NCBI GenBank assembly: GCA_024400425.1
Contig: JAKSMV010000006.1
Location: 1-64,000, forward strand
Reading direction: 5' to 3'
DNA from: Bacteroidales bacterium
Lineage (GTDB): Bacteria; Bacteroidota; Bacteroidia; Bacteroidales; F082
DNA length: 64,000 nucleotides
In this document: piece after piece, positions 40,373 to 48,763 of the stretch
How positions within the stretch are numbered: position 1 is the first letter of the stretch
Layout of the letters: every line of letters starts with the position of its first letter
The notes under the pieces: model-generated
Database searches by the model: none
Seen by the model: the letters and a program-made list of their open reading frames with translations, nothing else
What the model was told of the DNA's origin: nothing
Translations under genes and position numbers: made by a program

Positions 40373-40927
40373 ATGAAGAAGTATTTTGTCATCGCAATGT
40401 GCTGCATCACCATGATGTTCAGCGCATGCACCAAACCTGAAGAACCAGTCAACGAGCAATTCCTAGGCAACTATTCAGGAAAATTAGTTACCCGTTCAAC
40501 CATTACATTTCCATGGAACGACAGCGAATCTGACATTAGCGACATGGACCTTACCATGAACATTGTTGCAGGCAACGAGAATAATACTATCGTTGCTAAC
40601 TGCACGGCCTATGGCCAAAATTTCGCCATGAACGGCACTATTGACAATGGCACCATCACTTTTGCACCAGCTACCATTACAGCAGCCGCATCAGAGATTC
40701 TCAACGCCGCCTTGCTCAACATCATCCCCAACCTCTCCAATATTGCCGACGCCTCTGTTACCTTGACATTCGACTACACAGGCACTTTGTTGCACGACAA
40801 CCTACTCAACAAGGACTACCTGCAACTCGACGGCAAGACCAATGGCAACCTTACGGTGAAAATCATCGGTGTTCCTGTTACCTGTCCAATCACAGGCACC
40901 AGCATTGGCCGTGTTAACAGACAATAA
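40373..40927 (+). CDS. Lipoprotein of unknown function, paralogue 1
   Basis: The 184-residue product has a lipoprotein signal peptide (lipobox in MMFSACTKPEEP) and a mature domain of repeated beta strands with many Asn and Thr (NEQFLGNYSGKL, NCTAYGQNFAMNGTIDNGTITF, LQLDGKTNGNLTVKI). It resembles the next gene along its length, including FxGxYxG at the start and the NGTIxNGxI hairpin, so they are tandem paralogues. The fold may be a small lipocalin-like or calycin barrel; this is a guess from strand pattern. No promoter match is clear. Confidence 0.75.
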   Translation: MKKYFVIAMCCITMMFSACTKPEEPVNEQFLGNYSGKLVTRSTITFPWNDSESDISDMDLTMNIVAGNENNTIVANCTAYGQNFAMNGTIDNGTITFAPATITAAASEILNAALLNIIPNLSNIADASVTLTFDYTGTLLHDNLLNKDYLQLDGKTNGNLTVKIIGVPVTCPITGTSIGRVNRQ

Positions 40928-40950
40928 TCTAACTCTAAAATCATACAACA

Positions 40951-41454
40951 ATGAAAAAAGCATTAGCAATCATCCTTTGCGTCGTTGCAGTTTGCTTCGC
41001 ATCATGCAACAAGGAACCGGAAGAAAAACCCAACCAGAAATTCATCGGCAGCTATCAAGGCAATTCTATCGTCAATCTTACTATCTCTGCCCTCGGACAG
41101 ACATTGCCATTCGACAGCATTACGGCAAATGTAGCTATGGAAATCAACGCCGGAAGCGCCGACGACAAAGTTGTAGCCAACTTTACCATCGAAAATGAAA
41201 CCCGCACCTTGAATGGGACTGTCAACAACGACGAAATCAGTTTCGAGCCACTAACTGTCAAAGAAAGCATTGAAGGATCACAAATCGACATCACTATCAA
41301 TTTGAATGGCAACAAGGTCAATAACAGCACATTGAATCTCAACGGAAACATCACTGGCAGTGGCACTATTGTCATCGAAGATTTCCCCACACCTATTCCT
41401 GCCACTATCACTGGAACCATCAACGGCACCCTGAACAAACTACTTGCCGAATAA
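40951..41454 (+). CDS. Lipoprotein of unknown function, paralogue 2
   Basis: The 167-residue product has a lipobox in VCFASCNKEPEE and a strand-rich mature domain (NQKFIGSYQGNSIVNL, NETRTLNGTVNNDEISF, LNGNITGSGTIVIEDF). It is similar in plan to the preceding lipoprotein and lies 23 bp downstream in the same direction, so they are probably co-transcribed. Function unknown. A terminator follows at 41476. Confidence 0.75.
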   Translation: MKKALAIILCVVAVCFASCNKEPEEKPNQKFIGSYQGNSIVNLTISALGQTLPFDSITANVAMEINAGSADDKVVANFTIENETRTLNGTVNNDEISFEPLTVKESIEGSQIDITINLNGNKVNNSTLNLNGNITGSGTIVIEDFPTPIPATITGTINGTLNKLLAE

Positions 41455-41475
41455 GGTCATAACCGACAATAAATC

Positions 41476-41513
41476 AAGAAGTCCTGCCATTCATGACAGG
41501 ACTTCTTATTTTG
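41476..41513 (+). terminator. Terminator after the lipoprotein pair
   Basis: AAGAAGTCCTG (41476-41486) pairs with CAGGACTTCTT (41497-41507) and is followed by ATTTTG. It also lies at the 3' end of the initiator tRNA gene on the other strand. Confidence 0.85.
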
Positions 41514-41585
41514 TAGCGGGGGGAGGATTCGAACCTCCGACCTCCGGGTTATGAGCCCGACGAGCTGCCTCTGCTCTACCCCGCA
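41514..41585 (-). tRNA. Initiator tRNA-fMet(CAU)
   Basis: The minus strand folds into a 72-nt tRNA with anticodon loop CTCATAA. Two features mark the initiator: the anticodon stem ends in three G-C pairs (GGG/CCC) and bases 1 and 72 do not pair (T-T). The D-arm is GAGCAGAGGCAGCTC, the T-arm GGAGGTTCGAATCCTCC. The discriminator is A and CCA is not encoded. Confidence 0.88.
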
Positions 41586-41690
41586 TCGTGCGAAAAAACT
41601 CGTTCAAGAAATTTCTTTCCTTCCGAATTCGGGTGCAAAGATAAATATTTTGTTTCTTTGCAAGGTCAAAAAAAGCAAATTTTTTTCAAA

Positions 41691-42572
41691 ATGGATCATA
41701 AAGCAGGATATGTCAACATCATAGGACGCCCCAATGTGGGCAAGTCAACCCTTATGAATCAACTGGTTGGAGAGAAAATCTCCATAATCACCTCGAAAGC
41801 GCAAACCACACGCCATCGCATTTTGGGCATCGTCAACGGCGACGACTTCCAAATCGTGTTCTCCGACACGCCTGGCATCATCAAAGACCCAGCCTACAAG
41901 ATGCACGAAGTGATGAACCAATTCGTCAACGTGGCCATGATTGACGCCGACCTCATCCTTTTCGTGGTCGATATCACCGACAAGAAAATCGAGGAAAAGA
42001 CCGTAGAAAGACTGAAAAACAGCGAGATACCTATTTTTGTCCTCATCAATAAGATTGACCTTTCAACACAAGAGAATCTGGTCCAAGCCGTTGAGTTTTG
42101 GGAGAAAGAACTGCCCAACGCCACAATTTTCCCCATCTCAGCGCAACACAATGCCAATGTGAAGAACGTGTTCGAGCAGATTTTGGAGAAACTGCCCGTG
42201 TGTCCGCCCTATTTCCCAAAGGATGAACTCACCGACCGCTCGATGCGTTTCTTCATCACCGAAATCATACGCGAGAAAATCTTGCTCAACTATCAACAGG
42301 AAGTGCCTTATTGTGTGCAAGTGGATGTGGATTCATACGAAGAAAGTGAGAAACGCGTTGTCATCCGTGCCAGCATCTACGTCGCCCGCGATTCGCAGAA
42401 AGCCATCATCATCGGCAAAGGCGGCAGCGCCATCAAGAAATTGGGTATGCAAGCCCGTGCCGACATCGAGGAATTCACCGGCAAGAAGATTTTCCTCGAA
42501 TTGTTCGTGAAAGTCGATAAGGATTGGCGCGACAACGAGGCAGAACTGAAGCGCTTTGGATACGAAGCATAA
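41691..42572 (+). CDS. era: GTPase Era
   Basis: The 293-residue protein has an N-terminal GTPase ([27 protein letters not shown]) and a C-terminal KH RNA-binding domain (KAIIIGKGGSAIKKLG). Era helps 30S ribosome assembly at the 3' end of 16S rRNA and associates with the membrane. The ATG at 41691 is used; the frame is open to 41658 but those residues are not part of the family. The only promoter-like box before it is TTTCTTTG at 41653 (one base off). Confidence 0.95.
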   Translation: MDHKAGYVNIIGRPNVGKSTLMNQLVGEKISIITSKAQTTRHRILGIVNGDDFQIVFSDTPGIIKDPAYKMHEVMNQFVNVAMIDADLILFVVDITDKKIEEKTVERLKNSEIPIFVLINKIDLSTQENLVQAVEFWEKELPNATIFPISAQHNANVKNVFEQILEKLPVCPPYFPKDELTDRSMRFFITEIIREKILLNYQQEVPYCVQVDVDSYEESEKRVVIRASIYVARDSQKAIIIGKGGSAIKKLGMQARADIEEFTGKKIFLELFVKVDKDWRDNEAELKRFGYEA

Positions 42573-42597
42573 TTAAAGGTGAAAGGTTTTTGGTGAA

Positions 42598-42620
42598 AGG
42601 TGAAAGGCTACCTTTCACCT
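42598..42620. repeat. Perfect hairpin between era and der
   Basis: AGGTGAAAGG and CCTTTCACCT form a 10-bp stem with a CTA loop, preceded by two more direct copies of GGTGAAAGG. It lacks a good T run; it may weaken read-through from era into der. Confidence 0.6.
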
Positions 42621-42628
42621 AAAATTAC

Positions 42629-42636
42629 TATTTTTG
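42629..42636 (+). promoter_or_regulatory. -7 promoter box of der
   Basis: TATTTTTG (TAnnTTTG), 24 bp before the ATG at 42661. Confidence 0.55.
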
Positions 42637-42660
42637 CAGCAAATTTAAACCGAACAAAGT

Positions 42661-43968
42661 ATGTCAAATATTGTAGCAATTGTGGGGAGACCCAATGTGG
42701 GAAAATCGACGTTTTTCAACCGTCTGCTGAAGCAGCGCATGGCCATCGTGGAAGAAACAAGTGGCGTGACACGCGACAGGCATTACGGCAAGAGCGACTG
42801 GAACGGAAAGGAATTCACCGTCATCGACACGGGCGGTTATGTTGTTGGGTCGGACGACATCTTTGAAGAAGAAATCCGCAAGCAAGTAGATTTGGCTATC
42901 GAAGAAGCCGATGTCATCATCTTTGTAGTGGATTGCATCGCAGGCCTTCATGTGCTCGACGAAGACGTGGCACGCATCCTGCGCCAGCAGAAAAAGCCCG
43001 TCGTGTTGGCCGTCAACAAGGCTGACGAACCTAACAAAGCAGTGCTTGCCTCCGAGTTCTATGCTCTTGGCTTGGGCGAGCCTTTCGCTTTTTCGGCCAT
43101 GACAGGCACCGGCACCGGCGAGCTGCTCGATAAAGTGTGCGAACTTTTGCCCAACGATACCACCGACTTCAACACCGACCTGCCCAAATTCACCGTGGTA
43201 GGCCGTCCAAATGTCGGCAAGTCGTCGCTCATCAACGCTTTCCTTGGCGTTGACCGTCACATCGTGACCAACATAGCAGGCACCACGCGCGACAGCAACT
43301 ACACCCGTTACAATGCCTTCGGCATGGATTTCATGCTCGTTGACACCGCCGGCCTGCGCAAGAAGAGCAAGGTGGAAGAAGACATCGAGTTCTACTCGGT
43401 GCTGCGTTCCATCCGCGCCATCGAAGACTGCGATGTGGCCATCCTCATGATTGATGCCCAAAACGGTTTCGAGTCGCAAGACATGAACATCCTGCACCTC
43501 ATCGAGAAGAACAAGAAAGGCCTCGTCGTCGTCGTCAACAAATGGGACACCATCGAGAAAGACTCGAACACCCACTTGGCTTACGAACAAGCCATCTATG
43601 CACAAACTGCACCTTTCACCGACTTCCCTATCATCTTCACCTCGGCCATCAACAAGCAACGCATCTACAAGGTGCTCGAGACCGCACACAAGGTATATGA
43701 AAACCGCGAGCGCCGCATTCCGGTGCGCGAGCTGAACGACAAGATGCTGGAAATCATCGGTTCGGTACCGCCACCAGCAGCTTCACGCGGCCGCTATGTG
43801 CGCATCAAATACATCACCATGCTGAAGAGCTATTGCCCACAGTTCGTCTTCTTCTGCAACCTGCCAAAGGATGTGAAAGAGGCCTACAAGCGTTTCCTGG
43901 AAAACAAGATTCGCGAAACTTGGGACTTCAACGGCGTGCCTATTCAGTTGATTTTCAAGGAAAAATAA
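42661..43968 (+). CDS. der: GTPase Der (EngA)
   Basis: The 435-residue protein has two tandem GTPase domains, each with GRPNVGKS (residues 8-15 and about 181-188), DTGGY / DTAGL and NKAD / NKWD, and a C-terminal KH-like domain ([19 protein letters not shown]). It acts in 50S ribosome assembly. The length is normal. It follows era directly but has its own promoter; having the two ribosome-assembly GTPases side by side is common in Bacteroidetes. A dispersed repeat follows the gene. Confidence 0.96.
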   Translation: MSNIVAIVGRPNVGKSTFFNRLLKQRMAIVEETSGVTRDRHYGKSDWNGKEFTVIDTGGYVVGSDDIFEEEIRKQVDLAIEEADVIIFVVDCIAGLHVLDEDVARILRQQKKPVVLAVNKADEPNKAVLASEFYALGLGEPFAFSAMTGTGTGELLDKVCELLPNDTTDFNTDLPKFTVVGRPNVGKSSLINAFLGVDRHIVTNIAGTTRDSNYTRYNAFGMDFMLVDTAGLRKKSKVEEDIEFYSVLRSIRAIEDCDVAILMIDAQNGFESQDMNILHLIEKNKKGLVVVVNKWDTIEKDSNTHLAYEQAIYAQTAPFTDFPIIFTSAINKQRIYKVLETAHKVYENRERRIPVRELNDKMLEIIGSVPPPAASRGRYVRIKYITMLKSYCPQFVFFCNLPKDVKEAYKRFLENKIRETWDFNGVPIQLIFKEK

Positions 43969-43974
43969 TTGCCT

Positions 43975-44072
43975 CGCTTTGCGTCATGGCGAGGAACGAA
44001 GCCATCCAGACAGGGGGTTTTCTTGACACTTTTTGTCTAGATTGCTTCACTACGTTCGCAATGACGCGAAGC
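43975..44072. repeat. REP-like dispersed repeats between der and the S4 gene
   Basis: 43975-44009 is an exact inverted copy of 13561-13595. 44042-44072 (TTGCTTCACTACGTTCGCAA and on) matches the family at 13253. They fill nearly the whole gap before the S4 gene. Confidence 0.85.
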
Positions 44073-44088
44073 GGCAGAAATTAACTAC

Positions 44089-44478
44089 ATGGAAAACGAA
44101 GAAAACATCGTCCGAATGGACAAATGGCTTTGGGCTGCACGACTGTTCAAGACACGTTCCATTGCTGCCGAAGCCATAAAAGGCGGCAAGGTGAAGATGA
44201 ACGACACGGCCGTGAAACCTTCGCGCGAAGTGAAGGAAGGCGACATCATACAAGTGCAGATTGAGCAACTGCACAAGGTGGTGCAAGTGAAGACTGTCGT
44301 GAAGAACCGCGTCTCAGCCAAGCAAGTGCCAGAAGTCTATACCGACCTCACGCCAAAGGAAGAGTACGAACGCATCGAGTTCATGCACGCCTATAAGGCC
44401 GAATGGCGCGACCGCGGTGCTGGACGGCCTACCAAGAAAGAGCGACGGATGATTGAGAAGATGAAAGACGACCAATGA
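44089..44478 (+). CDS. S4 domain RNA-binding protein, Hsp15-like
   Basis: The 129-residue protein has an S4 domain at the start (VRMDKWLWAARLFKTRSIAAEAIKGG, then VKMND and PSREVKEGDIIQV) and a basic C-terminal tail (GRPTKKERRMIEKMK). E. coli HslR (Hsp15), of similar size and layout, rescues stalled 50S subunits that carry nascent chains. Cytoplasmic. No promoter box is visible; a terminator follows at 44485. Confidence 0.88.
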   Translation: MENEENIVRMDKWLWAARLFKTRSIAAEAIKGGKVKMNDTAVKPSREVKEGDIIQVQIEQLHKVVQVKTVVKNRVSAKQVPEVYTDLTPKEEYERIEFMHAYKAEWRDRGAGRPTKKERRMIEKMKDDQ

Positions 44479-44484
44479 CAACAA

Positions 44485-44521
44485 CAAAGGCGACCCGCAA
44501 GCGAGTCGCCTTTGATTTTTT
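44485..44521 (+). terminator. Terminator after the S4 gene
   Basis: CAAAGGCGAC and GTCGCCTTTG pair (44485-44494, 44505-44514), extended inward with one mismatch, and are followed by TTTTTT. The convergent ntpK ends 18 bp away and may share it. Confidence 0.85.
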
Positions 44522-44538
44522 CTGACGGTTTCCGTGAA

Positions 44539-44979
<441 letters not shown>

Positions 44980-45045
44980 TTAATTGTTAATTTGTTGATT
45001 CGTTGAATTGTTTATTTTGACTATGTGAGGGCGTGACTATGTGAC

Positions 45046-46833
45046 TTATTGATTCGTATTGCTCAAAGGGTTATACTTACGTCCAGCACCTTCATAACCT
45101 GAATTCTTGAAGAACTCAAGGAAGTTGAGTCGCAAAGGATGGACGAAGGCACCCAACACGCACATCGCGAGGTTGAGGACATGGCCCACCACCACGATGA
45201 GGATGAAGAATATCCAATTCACACCACCATCGCCCAAGGCGAGAGTGCCAATGGCATTGAAGGCTTCACCCAACTTGGCTCCTGCCAAACCGAGGGCGTA
45301 GAGTCGCAAATAGCTGAGCACATCGCCCAACAAACCCGTCACCGTGTTGTAGGTTTCCCACAAACCGGAGCCCACATTGAGCAGCGGATTGCGGTGCAAG
45401 TCGTTGAGGAAGAAGATGCCCAAAGCCGAAAGGATGCCTAAAACGATGACAATCCACTTGGTAACCGTCTTGTCGATGACACCCATCAGGGCAAAGCCAC
45501 CTACGATGACACCACCCACGATGAGCAAAGTCCAGCCCCAAGTGCCCAATGAATTGGCAAAACCTTTATGCTTGGTAGCTTGGCACGTCTTGATAATCAT
45601 GGCGAGGCAAATGTGGACGATACCCACCAGCAAGGCGAGCACCATGGTTCCATCGAAGCCCGCAATCTGCGAAGGCAGCATGATTTTCTTCACACCATCG
45701 GGGATGCAGGTCCAAGTGAGCATATCCATGGAGAAGAATGTGTGGAAGAGGAAACCAACCACGGTCGTGGCGACACCTAAGGTAATTCCCAAAGGCGCAA
45801 TCTTGCCCAATTTCTTCTTCAGGGCGAGGCTGCCAACGATGAGCATCAGGCCATAGCCCATATCGCCCATGCAGAAGGCAAAGAAGAGCATGAAGAAGAT
45901 GGAAATCCATACTGTTGGGTCGAACTCATTGTATTTCGGGCGACCATACATGTCGGTCAGCATCTCGAACATCGACACGAACTTGTTGTTCTTCAGCTTA
46001 ATGGGAGGATTGTCATCCACCACAGCTTTCTCAGCAATGTAGAGCACACTCTCTTCGTCGAGCATGGAGCGGAGCGCCTCTTCGCATTCAGCGGGAGCAA
46101 AGCCTTCGAACACCGTCAAGTAATCTTCCACTGCCTTTTCGCCCGATTTGTTGGCCAGATGCAAGTCGAGTTTCGACAAGGTCTGGGTCAACTCTTTCTG
46201 CAATGTCTGTTCATAACATTTCAGTTCGGCAAGGCGTTGGTCTTTTTCGGCCATTTCGCTTTGCAGCTGCAAAATCTCCTTCTTCACTTCAGCCGCATCG
46301 ACTTCAGGAGCAGGGAGTTCCTTCAGCGGGAAATCGTAATCATCGGAATCGGAAACCACCACGAAATAGGTGTTCGTGCCGTCTTCAGAAATCTCGCTGA
46401 GTGCATATTGTTCTTTCCAAGCAGGGTCGAAGGCCGACGACTTTACCTTATAGAAATGCAAGTTAAGGCCAAGTTGTTTGATCTTGTGGAGCGACTTCTG
46501 ATGGAAGGTTCCCCAAGGCTTAGCCTCTTCCATTTGCTTTTCGAGCAATGGCAGACGTGCCATCAGGATTTCCTTTTCGTTTTGGGTCTCCATCACCTCG
46601 GCAGCAACTTCCTTAGGCGCTTCACCTGACTTATCGGCAGGCTTCACGTTCTTTAAAGTCAGCTGGGCGCGACGCATGATGTCGGCCTGAAGCGAGAGTT
46701 TCTCCGAAGTCTCGTCGATGGGTTTCGTCGAGCGTGTGATATCGACCACGCCCACAGATTGCAACTTTTCGAGGAAGGATTCCATATCGCCACTGAGCAA
46801 TATGAAGTCATATTTCGTCATTTCAGTTACCAT
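45046..46833 (-). CDS. ntpI: V-type ATPase subunit I (stator membrane subunit)
   Basis: This 595-residue protein has a soluble, coiled-coil N-terminal half (to about 320; SEMAEKDQRLAELKCYEQ) and a membrane C-terminal half with about seven or eight spans. That is the layout of V-type subunit a/I, which forms the ion half-channels and the peripheral stalk anchor. An Arg of the channel is not identified with certainty. The start at 46833 overlaps subunit D by 11 bp; an ATG four codons later is possible. It is shorter than many homologues (about 650 residues). Confidence 0.9.
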   Translation of the reverse strand: MVTEMTKYDFILLSGDMESFLEKLQSVGVVDITRSTKPIDETSEKLSLQADIMRRAQLTLKNVKPADKSGEAPKEVAAEVMETQNEKEILMARLPLLEKQMEEAKPWGTFHQKSLHKIKQLGLNLHFYKVKSSAFDPAWKEQYALSEISEDGTNTYFVVVSDSDDYDFPLKELPAPEVDAAEVKKEILQLQSEMAEKDQRLAELKCYEQTLQKELTQTLSKLDLHLANKSGEKAVEDYLTVFEGFAPAECEEALRSMLDEESVLYIAEKAVVDDNPPIKLKNNKFVSMFEMLTDMYGRPKYNEFDPTVWISIFFMLFFAFCMGDMGYGLMLIVGSLALKKKLGKIAPLGITLGVATTVVGFLFHTFFSMDMLTWTCIPDGVKKIMLPSQIAGFDGTMVLALLVGIVHICLAMIIKTCQATKHKGFANSLGTWGWTLLIVGGVIVGGFALMGVIDKTVTKWIVIVLGILSALGIFFLNDLHRNPLLNVGSGLWETYNTVTGLLGDVLSYLRLYALGLAGAKLGEAFNAIGTLALGDGGVNWIFFILIVVVGHVLNLAMCVLGAFVHPLRLNFLEFFKNSGYEGAGRKYNPLSNTNQ

Positions 46834-47437
46834 TTTCTTCCTCCTCTTCTTCTGCTATGTGTTTGTTCTTCACGATTTTCTGCGAAGCCTTGGAGAGGTT
46901 CTCCTCGTCTTCCATATATCGCTTAATCTTACGTATGGCTTCGTTATAGCCAGGTATCTGCACTTTTTCGTAAAGATTCACCTTTTGCGTGGTCTTCTTC
47001 CTCTGATAGTCAAGGATGCGGCTCACTTCGGTATAGACCTCACTCTCGATGCCCAACTGGGCAAGGTTCTTCAAGATCTGCACGCCATCGGCATACCACA
47101 TCGGCTTGGTGAAAAGGTTGATGTCCTTCACATCGAAGAGCACCTCTTCCAAGGCGGGCGTAGGCACACCGGCAATCTTTACGGTTTTCAGCTTCACATC
47201 TGTCACGGAAATCAAACCTGGCTCAAATTCATTCCAAAGCCTGGCCATATACTCGTATGATTTGAGTTCGGCCTCTAACTGGGCAACAAGACTCTCCGAA
47301 CGCTGCTTGGCCTTCTTGACCTCCACACGCAATGCCGACTCCTTGCTCTTCAAGGTCGGGAGGGCGCGCACGCGGGTCTTCAGCTGCTTGTTCAGCTCGT
47401 TCAGCGAAGTCTTGTTATATTGGAACTTGATAGCCAT
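46823..47437 (-). CDS. ntpD: V-type ATPase subunit D (central rotor)
   Basis: The 204-residue protein has long N- and C-terminal helices that would pair as a coiled coil (SLNELNKQLKTRVRALPTLK at the start, RKIKRYMEDEENLSKASQ at the end), as in the central stalk of V-type ATPases. It turns inside the A3B3 head. The gap to subunit B is 3 bp. The usual partner, subunit F, is not encoded in this operon. Confidence 0.9.
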   Translation of the reverse strand: MAIKFQYNKTSLNELNKQLKTRVRALPTLKSKESALRVEVKKAKQRSESLVAQLEAELKSYEYMARLWNEFEPGLISVTDVKLKTVKIAGVPTPALEEVLFDVKDINLFTKPMWYADGVQILKNLAQLGIESEVYTEVSRILDYQRKKTTQKVNLYEKVQIPGYNEAIRKIKRYMEDEENLSKASQKIVKNKHIAEEEEEENGN

Positions 47438-47440
47438 GGC

Positions 47441-48763
47441 TTATTTTTCCTTCCAGTATTTTTCAATCAGTTTTTCCTTCAAGCCGGTCTCTGCCTTGGT
47501 GAAATACTTGCCGAAGAGTTCCCAAGCGGTGTCGAGCATTTCATTGATAGGAATGTTGACGTCGATGGCAAGCAGTCGGGTAGCATATTCCTTGGCATAG
47601 TCGAGGCAACGCAAGTCGTAGTCGCTCAGGTCGAAACCGTTTTCCAGCTTCGTCTTGGCGTTGGCGGCATCGGCATACAGACGGACTGAGGTGTTCATCA
47701 CGGCACTGTGGTCTTCGCGGGTCTTCTTGTTCTGCACCAACTGCTTCAGACGCGACAGCGAGCGGAACGGGTCAACGATGACCTTGCCCGAATCGGCATC
47801 GGCACGCAGGAACAGCTGGCCTTCAGTGATATAACCCGTGTTATCAGGGATAGCGTGGGTGATATCGCCATCGTTCAAGGTGGTCACAGCGATAATGGTA
47901 ATGGAACCGCCGTCAGGCAGTTGCACGGCCTTTTCGTAAATCTTTGCCAAATCGGAGTAAAGCGAACCAGGCATGGAGTCCTTCGAAGGAATCTGGTCCA
48001 TACGGTTGCTCACGATACTCAGAGCATCGGCATAAAGGGTCATATCGGTCAACAAAACCAAAACCTTTTCGTTCTTATCGACAGCGAAATATTCGGCAGC
48101 CGTCAAAGCCATGTCAGGAATCAGCAGACGCTCGACAGGCGGTTGGTCGGTGGTGTTGACGAAAGAAATAATCTTATGCAAGGCACCAGCACTTTCAAAC
48201 TGGTTCTTGAAATACAGGTAGTCGTCGTTGGTCAAGCCCATGCCGCCGAGGATAATCTTATCGACATCGGCACGCAAGGCCACCATGCTCATCACCTGGT
48301 TGTAAGGCTGGTCAGGGTCGGCGAAGAAAGGAATCTTCTGGCCGGAGACCAAAGTGTTGTTCAGGTCGATGCCGGCAATACCTGTCGGAATCAGTTGCGA
48401 AGGCTGTCTTCTCTTGTACGGGTTGACCGAAGGGCCGCCAATCTGACGCTTTTCGCCTTCCACGGCCGGGCCGCCGTCGATAGGTTCGCCGTAGGCATTG
48501 AAGAAACGGCCTGCCAAATCCTCACTCACATTCAGTGTTGGAGGTTCGCCGAAGAAAGTCACCTCGGCATCGGTCGGAATGTCTTCCGTTCCGCCGAACA
48601 CCTGCAAGGTAACGTTCTTATCCTTGATTTTCACCACCTGAGCCAGACGGCCAGCCACGAGAGCCAGTTCATCGTTCGACACACCCTCGGCATCCAGTGA
48701 AACGGTTGCCTTGGTGATGGCAGTCAAATGGGTATAAATTCTTTGAAATGCTTTCTCACTCAT
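47441..48763 (-). CDS. ntpB: V-type ATPase subunit B (non-catalytic head subunit)
   Basis: The 440-residue head subunit lacks a Walker A P-loop: at that place it reads LVSGQKIPFFADPDQPYNQ, as expected for B subunits. Other family blocks: GRFFNAYGEPIDGGP, VNPYKRRQPSQLIPTGI, VLVLLTDMTLYADALSIVSNR, PGSLYSDLAKIYEKA. It alternates with subunit A in the hexameric head. The start overlaps the end of subunit A by 8 bp. Confidence 0.94.
   Translation of the reverse strand: MSEKAFQRIYTHLTAITKATVSLDAEGVSNDELALVAGRLAQVVKIKDKNVTLQVFGGTEDIPTDAEVTFFGEPPTLNVSEDLAGRFFNAYGEPIDGGPAVEGEKRQIGGPSVNPYKRRQPSQLIPTGIAGIDLNNTLVSGQKIPFFADPDQPYNQVMSMVALRADVDKIILGGMGLTNDDYLYFKNQFESAGALHKIISFVNTTDQPPVERLLIPDMALTAAEYFAVDKNEKVLVLLTDMTLYADALSIVSNRMDQIPSKDSMPGSLYSDLAKIYEKAVQLPDGGSITIIAVTTLNDGDITHAIPDNTGYITEGQLFLRADADSGKVIVDPFRSLSRLKQLVQNKKTREDHSAVMNTSVRLYADAANAKTKLENGFDLSDYDLRCLDYAKEYATRLLAIDVNIPINEMLDTAWELFGKYFTKAETGLKEKLIEKYWKEK

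Noticed and set aside
41514..41585. Elongator tRNA-Met or tRNA-Ile(CAU)
   Set aside because: Three G-C pairs at the end of the anticodon stem and an unpaired 1:72 position are initiator features.
42664..43689. 341-codon open frame on the minus strand
   Set aside because: Antisense shadow of der.
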